Positions 1 to 8,891 of a stretch of DNA of 64,000 nt are shown in pieces (the stretch's first letter is position 1; each line of letters opens with the position of its first letter). The translations under genes and the position numbers were made by a program. This stretch comes from Phycisphaerae bacterium (GTDB lineage: Bacteria; Planctomycetota; Phycisphaerae; Sedimentisphaerales; Anaerobacaceae), in contig JAUXAB010000002.1 of assembly GCA_030615025.1 (NCBI GenBank), positions 1 through 64,000 of the forward strand. Reading direction: 5' to 3'. The notes under the pieces were generated by a model that saw only the letters and a program-made list of their open reading frames with translations, had not been told where the DNA came from and did not search any database.

Positions 1-2
1 GG

Positions 3-1145
3 ACCAGCGACTTTCTGCCCTGGACGGCATTGCTATTAGGGATTTGGATTCCGAACTTTTATTACTGGGGCCTGAACCAGTACATTATGCAGAGAACGCT
101 TGGAGCTCACTCTCTACGTGAAGGGCAAAGGGGTGTGGTGTTTGCAGCTTTCATGAAGCTGATAATTCCTTTTATTGTGTGCATTCCGGGTATTATCGCG
201 TTCACATTATACGGGGCGAAGATGCAGGAAAACGCAATGACTCAGGAGTCGCTGAACAAGCCTGTGTTAGCAGCATTTGCCCAGGTCACGACGTGACCTG
301 CCGAAGCGGCGATGGTTATTCCGTTCGACAGCGACTTTGCGCAGTTGCAACCGGAGCTTGCCGCAGAGATGCTTTCGTTCAACGCAGCAGTATTAGGCAA
401 GGACGTTCCGGAGGGCGAAAACCTCAGCGAAATCAACAGTACACTACTCGAGGACGTGGATGAAAGTCACCCCCAAGTTGACGTCCGGCAAGAGCTGGTG
501 GGCTATGACTACGACGGTGCATTTCCGCTGTTGATTCGGTACCTAACTCCGAAAGGGCTTCGTGGATTTGTACTGGCCGCGTTGATGGGAGCAGTGATTA
601 GCTCTCTGGCATCGATGTTGAACGCGGCTTCGACGATATTCACGATGGATATTTACAGGGAATGGTTCAATAAGAAGGCAGCGCAGAGCGCACTGGTATG
701 GGTAGGCCGCTGTTGCGTACCGATAGGTGTAATCATCGGGTGCCTGATCGCACCGGTGTTGGCAAATCCCAGGTTTAAGGGCGCTTTCGCATTCATTCAA
801 GAGTTCCAGGGATTCGTATCGCCCGGCGTGCTCACCATCTTCCTGTTCGGATTGTTTGTGAAACGGACGCCACGGTGTTGTGGAGTCCTGGGTCTGGTTC
901 TCAGCCCGATTATCTACGGGATTTTGTTCTTCGGCTGGGGTGATATGGCATTTCTGAACCGTATGGCAATCACAGTAGGGGCTATTGCGGCCATCCTGCT
1001 ATTAGTAACATTGATAAACCCGATGAGGGAACGAATCGTACTGCCGGAACAGACGAAGATTGAGTTGAACTGGTCTAAGGGTTCCGTGTACTTCGGTGTG
1101 TTCGTGATACTTTTGACAGTAGTGCTTTACATCATATTCTGGTAA
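3..1145 (+). pseudogene. Sodium/solute symporter (SSS family), 5' cut by window, in-frame stop
   Basis: The reading frame is open from the window edge and runs to a TAA at 1143-1145, but a TGA at 294-296 splits it. Both halves belong to one SSS (SGLT-like) cation-coupled sugar/solute symporter: the first half has the WGLNQYIMQR segment and a membrane helix, the second has AFPLLIRYL, the conserved SSLASMLNAASTIFTMDIY helix and several C-terminal membrane segments. The stop lies in the hydrophilic loop between helices, and the frame is unchanged across it. The second half has an ATG at 312, but I see no ribosome-binding site before it. It is either a pseudogene by a point change, a sequencing error, or two separately translated pieces. 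The neighbours (sugar kinase, glycosidases) suit a sugar transporter. The family call is firm; the functional state is open. Confidence 0.8.
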
Positions 1146-1216
1146 TGAATGGTAATGGAGCAAAAAAGCTGAATACGGTTTGAAGGTGTCATAAACTGAT
1201 AAGGGATTTCAAGAAA

Positions 1217-2461
1217 ATGGAACTAACGGCCCAGGACCAGGCAGCTATTGATAAAATTCTGCAATTGTCCCGAGATAATAAGATTAACCTCAAAGATGGG
1301 AAGATAAGAAGGACGTCATCTCGCTTTTGTCTTGGTGTTGAGCACGGCGATTATAACGGCACCGAGCTATTCGGGGTAGCAACAGACAGATTTATCTGGA
1401 TGGCCTATAAGCCGAATGGGACAAATCGCGTCAGACTGTTTAGCGGAAATTTTCCAGACGATGGGGTTATTGAATTCAAGTTAGGAGATGTTCCTGAGCC
1501 GAAGTCAGATACTATAGCGGAGACTTGGGGGCGCTTTCCGTATGGAGTTGAATATATCTTAAGGCGCGAAGGTTACAAACTCGCACAAGGCATTGACGGT
1601 GTTATCTTTGGGAACATTCCCGGCGGTGGGATGAGCCGGTCGGCGTCTTTGAGCTTGAATTTGATTTTATCACTGCTGGATGCGAACGGCATCGAGATAG
1701 AAGACAAGATGACGGTCGTCGATCTGGCCCAGGCCGTTGAAAACGACTATATTGGTTCGCCCTGCGGGAAGCTCGACCAGATTATGATACTGTTCGGGCG
1801 AGAAGGCATGGGGACCTATTATAACCCGGCAAAGAGGTCTGTGGATTACGTCCGACTTGGAGCGGGTGCGACCGATTTTCGTATAGTAGTGCTTGATACG
1901 GGGACGGTTCGGCCTGGTCTTGAGAAGTCAACATATAAAATACGCAGGGCAGAATGTGAGAAGTTGGTTTCGATATTACAGAAAGCCAATTACGATATAT
2001 CGTGTCTTGCGGATATCAATGATGAGACAATGTATGAGAAGATTATGGCCGAATTCGGTGACAGTTACCCTGATTTGTGCAGCCGGCTAAAGTATATTTT
2101 TGGGGCGCAAAAGCGGTTCTATAACATGCTCGAAGCCTGGAAGGCCGGCGACATTGAAACCGTGGGTCAGATATTCAGGAAAGACGGCACAGGACTGCGG
2201 GATGCTTATAAGATATCAGGTGCGGAACTGGAGACAATGTGTGATATTGTTCGGACAGTGACGGGTGTTTTAGGAGAGCGGATGTTGGGCGGTGGTGACA
2301 AGGGAGCATCGGGTGCTTTGGTTCGGGCTGAAAGCGTCGAAGCGGTTCAACGAGCAGTTGATACAGGGTACCGGCGCAGTCACCCTGAGTTTGCCGATAA
2401 ATATGCCGTTCACATCTGCAAAGTTGTGGATGGTATCAGGGTTTATGAAGGTTCGCTTTAA
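1217..2461 (+). CDS. GHMP kinase, galactokinase-like
   Basis: A cytoplasmic sugar kinase that would phosphorylate a sugar at C1 with ATP. The N-terminal galactokinase signature is recognisable but altered: EHGDYNGTEL near residue 43 matches EHTDYN of GalK. The GHMP ATP loop is GNIPGGGMSRSASLS around residue 133, CGKLDQ near 190 carries the catalytic Asp region, and MLGGGDKGASGALV near 355 is GHMP motif 3. The 414-residue length is close to the usual 380-400. It lies 71 bp after the symporter and 59 bp before pyrK. The diverged substrate-binding motif means the substrate may be galactose or another sugar, so I give no symbol. Confidence 0.8.
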   Translation: MELTAQDQAAIDKILQLSRDNKINLKDGKIRRTSSRFCLGVEHGDYNGTELFGVATDRFIWMAYKPNGTNRVRLFSGNFPDDGVIEFKLGDVPEPKSDTIAETWGRFPYGVEYILRREGYKLAQGIDGVIFGNIPGGGMSRSASLSLNLILSLLDANGIEIEDKMTVVDLAQAVENDYIGSPCGKLDQIMILFGREGMGTYYNPAKRSVDYVRLGAGATDFRIVVLDTGTVRPGLEKSTYKIRRAECEKLVSILQKANYDISCLADINDETMYEKIMAEFGDSYPDLCSRLKYIFGAQKRFYNMLEAWKAGDIETVGQIFRKDGTGLRDAYKISGAELETMCDIVRTVTGVLGERMLGGGDKGASGALVRAESVEAVQRAVDTGYRRSHPEFADKYAVHICKVVDGIRVYEGSL

Positions 2462-2520
2462 TAATGACAACTATGAGCGCAGAACCTTTACTGGTAAGGC
2501 TATTATTATAACAGGTATCT

Positions 2521-3465
2521 ATGTCAGAAAAATGTTCGGCGACAAAGAGGGGTGAATATTGGGCTACCGTCCGTGCGAATAAGCAGATAGGTGAGCGGTT
2601 CTATCGGCTTGGGTTGGAATTTTCAGGCGCGGGCGCAGAAGCGTTCGCCAGGGTGCAGGCGGGACAATTTGCCGAATTAGACCTTTCGAGTGCCGCCCTG
2701 CCGTCGGCGGAAACGATACCGCAGGAGCTGGTCGATGCGGCTGGGCGCAAGATACTGCTGCGCAGGCCTTTTAGTTTTGCCGACGTTGATACACGGGACG
2801 ATAGGACTCTTGTTGATATTCTTTATTGTGTTGTTGGGCCTGCGACTTTGCGAATGACAACGTTAGCGGCAGGCGGTTCAGTCAGCGTGATTGGGCCTTT
2901 GGGAAATGGCTTTCGGGTGCCGGACGGCAAGAAGACAGCACTTTTAGCTGCCGGCGGGATGGGGGCTGGACCACTGCAGCACCTGGCAAAGATTCTTACG
3001 GCTGATTTCCCGCAGATTGATGCGGTTGCGTTCGCCGGTGCCAAGACGGCAGAGGAGCTGCCCTTTGAGCGACGATTGGATAAGATTGCGCAACAGTTGG
3101 AGTTTTCATTACCGGAGTTTGCCAGATACGGGGTAAGGTCGCTGGTAGCGACGGATGACGGCTCGGCTGGTTTTGCCGGGCCTGTAACTGATTGTTTTTC
3201 AGAATGGCTTGGAAAGTCCGATTTAGCCGGCGAGAGTATGGTTATTTATAGCTGTGGACCTGAGCAAATGCTGGCGCGAGTGGCTGAGATTGCTAAAACC
3301 AGGAATATCGATTGCCAGGTCAGTATGGAGCGGCGGATGGCCTGCGGGATTGGCATCTGCCAGAGCTGCGCGGTAGAATGCAGAGTGGCCGACTCAGCTG
3401 AGACTGTTTATAAATTGTGCTGTGAGGATGGGCCCGTGTTTGACAGCAAAGAAGTAGTCTTCTAA
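2521..3465 (+). CDS. pyrK: Dihydroorotate dehydrogenase B, electron-transfer subunit
   Basis: PyrK carries electrons from the class 1B dihydroorotate dehydrogenase to NAD+ in pyrimidine synthesis, in the cytoplasm. The order is a ferredoxin-reductase-like FAD domain (about residues 12-125, with RRPFSFAD), an NAD-binding domain (GGMGAGPL near 147), then a C-terminal 2Fe-2S cluster whose cysteines are in ACGIGICQSC plus a downstream KLCC. At 314 residues it is longer than the usual 250-265; the first 15 residues may not all be translated, and I see no good ribosome-binding site to decide. pyrD follows 154 bp downstream on the same strand, the expected partner order for the PyrD2-PyrK2 heterotetramer. 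Confidence 0.9.
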   Translation: MSEKCSATKRGEYWATVRANKQIGERFYRLGLEFSGAGAEAFARVQAGQFAELDLSSAALPSAETIPQELVDAAGRKILLRRPFSFADVDTRDDRTLVDILYCVVGPATLRMTTLAAGGSVSVIGPLGNGFRVPDGKKTALLAAGGMGAGPLQHLAKILTADFPQIDAVAFAGAKTAEELPFERRLDKIAQQLEFSLPEFARYGVRSLVATDDGSAGFAGPVTDCFSEWLGKSDLAGESMVIYSCGPEQMLARVAEIAKTRNIDCQVSMERRMACGIGICQSCAVECRVADSAETVYKLCCEDGPVFDSKEVVF

Positions 3466-3536
3466 CCACGGATTACACGGAGAAAAGCAAAAATCAAAAT
3501 TCAAAATGAACAAATGTTGTGGCTTGTAAGGAGAAT

Positions 3537-3600
3537 GGTGGGGCAAGCCCCACCCTACAGATTAGATTGCCACGGCCTGCTTCGCAGGCCTCGCAATGAC
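3537..3600. repeat. Intergenic hairpin plus single REP-like unit
   Basis: Between pyrK and pyrD there is a perfect 8-bp-arm hairpin (GGTGGGGC AA GCCCCACC, 3537-3554). It is followed by a unit running AGATTGCCACGGCCTGC to CTCGCAATGAC (3564-3600). The same unit recurs almost letter for letter at 15298-15336, and its ends match the composite elements at 44778 and 46631. An apparent ATG at 3596 lies inside this repeat, which is why the pyrD start is placed downstream at 3620. Confidence 0.85.
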
Positions 3601-3619
3601 AGTTAGTAGATTTTGGTTT

Positions 3620-4567
3620 ATGGAAGAAACAGTTGACATTCCGGTGGATTTTGCAGGGATTCGGCTGGCGAATCCGGTGTTTACGGCTTCGGGGACATCC
3701 GGATATGCTGATGAGCTGTCTGATTTTATGGATGTTAACGCCCTCGGCGGGCTTGTTACCAAAAGTATCACGGTAAAGCCAAGAAAGGGCAACGCGACGC
3801 CGAGGATTGTCGAGACCGATAGCGGGATGCTTAACGCCATCGGGTGGGCGAATATCGGATTAGACGCCTTCGTTGAAGAAAAACTGCCAGCCCTCGATAA
3901 GCTGTCCTGCGCGGTGTTCGTAAACATAGCGGGCGAGACGATTGATGAATACGTAGCAGTTGCAGAGCGGTTGGCGACTGCAGAAGCGATAGCCGGATTC
4001 GAGCTGAATATTAGCTGTCCTAACGTTGAGCTGGGTGGGATAAGTTTCGGGACCGATCCTTCGCAGGTGGCGGCGGTTACTTCGGCGGTGAAAAGAGCTG
4101 TCGGGGAGAAGATTTTGATGGTGAAGCTGCCCCCTGCCGTTACGGATATTAGCGTGATTGCTCAGGTAGCGGTTGACGCCGGTGCTGATGCGCTTAGCCT
4201 GGTAAATACATTTACCGCGATGGTTGTCGATATTGAAACGCGCAAGCCAGTACTGGCCAATAAGACTGGTGGATTGTCGGGGCCGGCAATAAAGCCAATA
4301 GCGGTATATCTGGTGAATAAGGTTTACAATGAGGTTGCAAAAGGTTTTGGAATACCAATTCTGGGGATGGGGGGAATCAGGACGGCTTCGGACGCTATCG
4401 AATTTATTATTGCGGGGGCATCAGCGGTGGCGGTTGGCACGGCGAATTTTATTGAGCCAGGATGTGCGGTAAAAATCATCGAGGGCGTAAAAGAATATTG
4501 CGTTCGTAAAAATATAGCAAATATCAAAGATTTGGTCGGCTCACTTAACCAGGATTTGACAGATTAA
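3620..4567 (+). CDS. pyrD: Dihydroorotate dehydrogenase B, catalytic subunit
   Basis: Oxidises dihydroorotate to orotate, with FMN, in pyrimidine synthesis. Class 1 features: NPVFTASGTSGY near the N-terminus, GGLVTKSITVKPRKGN (FMN and substrate loop), NISCPN with the class 1 catalytic Cys, KLPPAVTD, NTFTAM, and GMGGIRTASDAIEFI with the FMN phosphate site. The 315-residue length fits. I start at 3620 because the in-frame ATG at 3596 lies within a REP-like repeat and the family begins a few residues before VDFAGIRLANPV. The pyrK neighbour makes this type 1B, NAD-linked. A decayed second copy of its last 30 codons sits at 6256-6349, after the next gene. Confidence 0.92.
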   Translation: MEETVDIPVDFAGIRLANPVFTASGTSGYADELSDFMDVNALGGLVTKSITVKPRKGNATPRIVETDSGMLNAIGWANIGLDAFVEEKLPALDKLSCAVFVNIAGETIDEYVAVAERLATAEAIAGFELNISCPNVELGGISFGTDPSQVAAVTSAVKRAVGEKILMVKLPPAVTDISVIAQVAVDAGADALSLVNTFTAMVVDIETRKPVLANKTGGLSGPAIKPIAVYLVNKVYNEVAKGFGIPILGMGGIRTASDAIEFIIAGASAVAVGTANFIEPGCAVKIIEGVKEYCVRKNIANIKDLVGSLNQDLTD

Positions 4568-4634
4568 ATTTTATTGCTAATATAACGTGAGGATGGTTCG
4601 ATACTCGATGCCCTCCACAGAACGCCCAATGGCG

Positions 4635-4655
4635 GATACTCGATACTCGATGCTC
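4635..4655. repeat. Heptanucleotide repeat, GATACTC-type
   Basis: Three contiguous 7-nt units (GATACTC, GATACTC, GATGCTC), with a related pair, GATACTC GATGCCC, at 4600-4613. The last unit contains the ATG at 4650 proposed as the start of the next gene. It is one of the heptamer-phased spacers of the window. Confidence 0.7.
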
Positions 4656-6266
4656 GCTGGAGTTCTCGTTCCGGTCCTTCTATCGGTATCTTTTGTGTTG
4701 GACACAATTGCAGCAGTGGATATGCCGAAAGCGTTTGTGCTGGAAGCAGAATCATTCAAGCACTATATCGATACATTTAATGAGAACGACGAGGAATTAT
4801 ACGTCCAGCACATCTCTAATGAGAAAGCGTGGGAGTTTGTCGGCGCGAATATTGCGCTGTTTGAATGTCCCAACAAGGATATTGAGCGGACGTATTACTT
4901 TCGTTGGTGGACGTACCGCAAACACATTAAAGAGACGCCGGACGGGTTTGTAATCACTGAGTTTTTGCCGAAAGTGCCGTGGTCGAGCAAACATAATACG
5001 ATAAGCTGTCCAGCGGGTCATCACTTCTACGAAGGCCGATGGCTGCACAATCCGAAATACCTGAACGACTACGCGGTGTTCTGGTTTCGTAAGGGTGGTA
5101 ACCCGCGGCTGTATAGTTTTTGGGCTGCGGATGCGCTTTATTCGAGATACCTGGTCAATTATGACAAAGAGTTCATCGTTGACTTGCATGCCGACCTGGT
5201 CAAGAACTATAAAGCGTGGGAAAAAGGATGGAGACACGGTCGATTTCGTGTTGGGCTTCACGAGAATGGTCTATTCTTTTCAATAGACGACCGTGACGGT
5301 GGAGAGATGTCGATTGGTGGGCACGGTCATCGGCCAACGCTCAATAGCTATATGTACGGCGATGCGGCTGCGATAGCTGAGATTGCGACACTGGCCGGCA
5401 AAGAGGAATTGGCAGTGGCTTATCAGGCGAAAGCAGCGAAGATTAAGAAACTTGTTCAAGCCAGACTATGGGACAGCAAGGCAAAGTTTTTCAAGACACT
5501 TCCCGAGGGCGAAGACAAAACGCCGGTCAATGTTCGTGAAGTGCAGGGCTACATACCCTGGTACTTTAATCTGCCCGATGCCGGTTATGAAGGAGCATGG
5601 AAGCAATTGATGGATCCGAAGGGTTTTTATGCGCCGTTCGGCCCGACAACTGCCGAGCAGCGTCACCCTCGATTCGCCGTTTCTTATAAAGGACATCAGT
5701 GCCAGTGGAACGGGCCAAGCTGGCCCTTTGCCACCGCGCAAACGCTCGTAGCCCTGGCCAACTTGCTGAACAACTACAAACAGAATACTATTAGTAAAAA
5801 CGACTACTTTGAAACGCTGAAAATCTATACGAAAAGCCACCGCCTGAAGCGGGAAGACGGCCGGGTCGTTCCCTGGATTGATGAGAACCTCAATCCTTAC
5901 ACAGGTGACTGGATTGCGCGCACGCGCTTAAAGACATGGAAAGACGGGACATGGGACCCGCGAAAAGGGGGCAAAGAACGCGGGAAGGATTACAATCATT
6001 CAAGCTATTGCGATTTGATAATTTCAGGCCTTGTCGGGCTGCGGCCTCGGCCGGATGATGTGGTTGAGGTGAATCCGCTTGTTGACGCTGATGCATGGGA
6101 CTGGTTCTGCCTGGATAATGTTCTGTACCATGGGCGGATTATCACAATTATATGGGACAAAACCGGCAGGAAATACAACAAGGGAAAAGGACTGCGGGTG
6201 TTTGCAAATGGTAAGGAGATTGCACAATCGCAAACCATCGGCCGAGTCACAGGCCGATATCGTTGA
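4650..6266 (+). CDS. Secreted glycoside hydrolase, MGH1/GH63-like alpha/alpha barrel
   Basis: A probable exported exo-acting glycosidase with an alpha-toroid fold. From the ATG at 4650 the protein begins with a signal-like stretch (LVPVLLSVSFVL, cleavage near DTIAA); the frame extends upstream to 4587, but only through repeat-like GATACTC sequence. Recognisable blocks are YYFRWWTYRKHI (near residue 85), WNGPSWPFATAQ (near 350) and YNHSSYCDLIISGLVGLRP near the C-terminus, typical of mannosylglycerate-hydrolase-like and GH63 proteins. The last residues and the stop lie in a decayed pyrD fragment, so the C-terminus may have been rebuilt on foreign sequence. Substrate unknown. Confidence 0.75.
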   Translation: MLAGVLVPVLLSVSFVLDTIAAVDMPKAFVLEAESFKHYIDTFNENDEELYVQHISNEKAWEFVGANIALFECPNKDIERTYYFRWWTYRKHIKETPDGFVITEFLPKVPWSSKHNTISCPAGHHFYEGRWLHNPKYLNDYAVFWFRKGGNPRLYSFWAADALYSRYLVNYDKEFIVDLHADLVKNYKAWEKGWRHGRFRVGLHENGLFFSIDDRDGGEMSIGGHGHRPTLNSYMYGDAAAIAEIATLAGKEELAVAYQAKAAKIKKLVQARLWDSKAKFFKTLPEGEDKTPVNVREVQGYIPWYFNLPDAGYEGAWKQLMDPKGFYAPFGPTTAEQRHPRFAVSYKGHQCQWNGPSWPFATAQTLVALANLLNNYKQNTISKNDYFETLKIYTKSHRLKREDGRVVPWIDENLNPYTGDWIARTRLKTWKDGTWDPRKGGKERGKDYNHSSYCDLIISGLVGLRPRPDDVVEVNPLVDADAWDWFCLDNVLYHGRIITIIWDKTGRKYNKGKGLRVFANGKEIAQSQTIGRVTGRYR

Positions 6267-6349
6267 AGGTATAAAAAAAATATTGTGTCGTTAATAAAAT
6301 AGCGAATGTCAAAGAATTGATTAGGTCACTTTTGGAGGAAAAAAGATGA
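6256..6349 (+). pseudogene. Decayed 3' remnant of pyrD
   Basis: Read from GAT at 6256, this stretch gives DIVEGIKKYCV, then NKIANVKELIRSLLEEKR and a TGA, once one extra A in the poly-A run at 6273-6280 is skipped. The complete pyrD ends IIEGVKEYCVRKNIANIKDLVGSL. About 13 of 24 aligned residues are identical and the spacing is the same. It is the tail of a second, diverged pyrD with no body, separated from the intact gene by the glycosidase gene. Its TGA overlaps the ATG of the heparinase-like gene. Confidence 0.75.
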
Positions 6350-8763
6350 CCAATAAGAAGTTTAGAAGAGAGAACGTACCGCTTAAAGTGCCTGCGGCGG
6401 TGAATGTGCTTGTGCTGTTGCTGCTTACGCCGGGGTTGGTAGCAGCAGAGAAGCTGACGCTGGATGAAAGAGCCGCTGGTGCTGGTGAATGGGGGTATCG
6501 GCCTGGTGAAGGTTCGGTGTCTGCGGTGAATCCGCCGAGTTTTAGCTGGCGGCCTCAGAAGGGATTGCGGTGGGAAATCGAGTGTGCGAGGGACGTGACG
6601 TTCAAGAAGGTCGAATACCGCGCTGAGGACCTGAAGTTCAACGTTAACTGTCCGCCGCGCGTCTTCAAGCCGGGAACTTATACCTGGCGGTATCGCGGAA
6701 AGGACGCGAAGGGCCGATATACGAACTGGAGTAAACCCAAGACATTCACGATTGCGCCTGACGCAACAAAGATGCCGCTGCCAGTTCGTGAGGAACTGCT
6801 TTCGCGGATACCAAAAAACCATCCACGGCTGTTCGTTCGGCCTGAGAATCTTGGGCAGCTACGTGAACTTGCACGGGGCAAAATGAAGGGCGACTATGAG
6901 AGGCTGGTGAGAGAGTGCGAGAAACTGCTGGCGAGGCCGCCTTCGACCAAAGAGCCGCCAAAATATCCGAAGGATATGGTGCGCGGCAGCGAGGAGTGGA
7001 GAAAGGTATGGTGGGGAAACCGGACATATACGATAAGGGCGCTCAACGGTGCGGCAACGCTGGCGTTTACGCGGCTGTTAGGCGGACAGGAGAAATACGG
7101 GCTTGAGGCCAAACGAATCTTGCTCGAATGCGCCAAGTGGGACCCCAAGGGCAGTACCGGCTATCGCTATAACGATGAAGCGGGTATGCCATACGCTTAC
7201 TATTTTTCCCGCGCATACACGTTCGTCAACGACCTGCTTGGCGAGAAGGAGAAGAAAATCTGCCGGGACGTGATGAAGGTCCGCGGCGATGAGATGTACC
7301 GGCACCTTTGCCCGCGTCACCTGTGGCGGCCATATTCGAGCCATTCGAACCGTGCATGGCACTTTCTCGGCGAGGTTGGTATCGCTTTTATAGGAGAGGT
7401 CGAGGGGGCCGATGACTGGGTGTGGTTTGCTATGAATGTCTTTTACAACGTCTATCCCGTCTGGTGTGATGATGATGGCGGTTGGCACGAAGGTATCAGC
7501 TACGGCCACAGTTATCTGGGCCGGTTCACGTGGTGGGCGGATGTAATGCGCGAGGCAATGGGCATTGACGCTTACGATAAACCATTCTTTTCACAGGCCG
7601 GCTACTACACGATGTATCTTATGCCGCCAGGTAAGGTGGGTGGAGGTTTTGGCGATAGTGCCTGGCGCCGGTCGGCTTCGCGCAATGTATCTCTAATGAG
7701 CCAGTTCGCCGCACAGGCGGGCAACGGACACTGGCAGTGGTACGTCGAACAGATGGGCGGGGCGAGGGAGACAAGCGGCTATATCGGATTCGTTCGCGGA
7801 ACTTTGCCGAAGGTGAAAGCAAAGCCGCCCGACGACCTGGCGAGTTCACGACTGTTCGGGGGAACCGGGCAGGTGTACCTTAACAGCGACTTGAGTAACG
7901 CCAGTAAGAGTGTCCAAGTGCTATTTAAGTCGAGCCCCTTCGGCACCCAATCTCACGGCAATGAGGCGAATAATTCGTTTATGCTCTGGGCGTACGGCAA
8001 ACGTCTGCTGGTCCGTAGCGGTCACTACGACTCGTATGGAAGTGCACATCACAGCAACTGGGTGTGGAGCACTCGGTCGGTAAACAATATCACGGTCAAC
8101 AACCGGGGACAAGGGAAGCGCACGGCCCAATCACAGGGCAAAATCGTCGGTTTTAAGACGACGCCATCGATGGACATCGTCGCAGGTGAGGCAGGCCAGG
8201 CCTACGAAGGTGACATTCTGGACCGCTTTACGCGTGCCATCATTTTTGTTAAGCCCGACCTGGTGGTCGTCTACGACCGGCTGGAGGCGAAAGAGCCCTC
8301 TACATTCGAATACTGGCTCCACGCTATCAATAAAATCGACGTCGAGAATCAGCGCGACATCTGCGTGCGGAACGATGACGTGGTTTGCGATATTGATTTT
8401 CTGGCGCCATCGGGTCTGACTTTCAAGCAGACCAACGAGTACGACCCCAAACCGCGACCGCGTATTAAGCTGCGGGAATGGCACCTGACGGCGACGACGG
8501 CTGAAAAAAAGAAGCAAATGGAGTTCGTGACACTCTATCGGCCGCACCGAGCCGAGGACAAAGTACCGAGTAAGGCCAGCCTGGAACGCATCAAGGGAGG
8601 GTATGCGCTGAAGGTGAAAGTCTCCGATGGCGAGTTTGCGGCAGTTCTTCCTACTGACGACCGTGTTACTCTGGAAGCATACGGCCTGAAAAGCAAGGGA
8701 GCGATCAAGTGTCGGCTCAAGCGAGTCGGCGAGCCGGCTAAAATCCTTGGGCTTGAGGAGTAG
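6346..8763 (+). CDS. Heparinase II/III-family polysaccharide lyase
   Basis: A probable exported lyase of uronic-acid polysaccharides (heparin-, alginate- or ulvan-like). A signal peptide (LVLLLLTPGLVAA) is followed by a DUF4962/HepII N-terminal beta domain (about residues 30-140, SFSWRPQKG and TYTWRYRGKDAKG), an alpha/alpha toroid (about 150-500, with NHPRLFVRPENL, RPYSSHSNRAWH and WHEGISYGHSYLGRF) and a C-terminal heparinase II/III beta-sandwich (FGTQSHGNEANNSFMLWAYG; DRFTRAIIFVKPDLVVVYDRL). The 805 residues are about usual for HepII-type proteins. GGAGG at 6334-6338 sets the start. No transporter is adjacent, so the substrate cannot be deduced. Confidence 0.85.
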   Translation: MTNKKFRRENVPLKVPAAVNVLVLLLLTPGLVAAEKLTLDERAAGAGEWGYRPGEGSVSAVNPPSFSWRPQKGLRWEIECARDVTFKKVEYRAEDLKFNVNCPPRVFKPGTYTWRYRGKDAKGRYTNWSKPKTFTIAPDATKMPLPVREELLSRIPKNHPRLFVRPENLGQLRELARGKMKGDYERLVRECEKLLARPPSTKEPPKYPKDMVRGSEEWRKVWWGNRTYTIRALNGAATLAFTRLLGGQEKYGLEAKRILLECAKWDPKGSTGYRYNDEAGMPYAYYFSRAYTFVNDLLGEKEKKICRDVMKVRGDEMYRHLCPRHLWRPYSSHSNRAWHFLGEVGIAFIGEVEGADDWVWFAMNVFYNVYPVWCDDDGGWHEGISYGHSYLGRFTWWADVMREAMGIDAYDKPFFSQAGYYTMYLMPPGKVGGGFGDSAWRRSASRNVSLMSQFAAQAGNGHWQWYVEQMGGARETSGYIGFVRGTLPKVKAKPPDDLASSRLFGGTGQVYLNSDLSNASKSVQVLFKSSPFGTQSHGNEANNSFMLWAYGKRLLVRSGHYDSYGSAHHSNWVWSTRSVNNITVNNRGQGKRTAQSQGKIVGFKTTPSMDIVAGEAGQAYEGDILDRFTRAIIFVKPDLVVVYDRLEAKEPSTFEYWLHAINKIDVENQRDICVRNDDVVCDIDFLAPSGLTFKQTNEYDPKPRPRIKLREWHLTATTAEKKKQMEFVTLYRPHRAEDKVPSKASLERIKGGYALKVKVSDGEFAAVLPTDDRVTLEAYGLKSKGAIKCRLKRVGEPAKILGLEE

Positions 8764-8783
8764 TTAGAGGAAAAGAAGCCGGC

Positions 8784-8812
8784 TTGACGTTTTCGCGGGA
8801 TTTGGGTATGCT
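8784..8812 (+). promoter_or_regulatory. Putative sigma-70-type promoter
   Basis: TTGACG (8784-8789), a 17-bp spacer and TATGCT (8807-8812), 80 bp before the start of the uroporphyrinogen-decarboxylase-like gene. The -35 box matches 5 of 6 positions and the -10 box 4 of 6. Confidence 0.45.
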
Positions 8813-8891
8813 TGTACGCACTACGGCGGTAGGCCACCATAGACTATAGTCCGTATAAAGCCAAGCGAATGCAAGGAAGGAGTAGAGCAGA

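Noticed and set aside
294-296. TGA as selenocysteine codon in the symporter
   Set aside because: No SECIS-like hairpin directly downstream, a place in a variable loop, and no known selenoprotein in this family.
3596-3619. Start of pyrD at ATG 3596
   Set aside because: The codon lies inside a REP-like repeat (CGCAATGACAG) also found at 15298, so the residues before 3620 are repeat text.
4587-4649. Start of the glycosidase at 4587
   Set aside because: The 21 codons encode GATACTC-type repeat text with no signal peptide, while the ATG at 4650 gives a normal signal.
8131-8547. Long antisense frames in the heparinase-like and other genes
   Set aside because: They are reverse shadows of strong genes with no ribosome-binding site or family resemblance.
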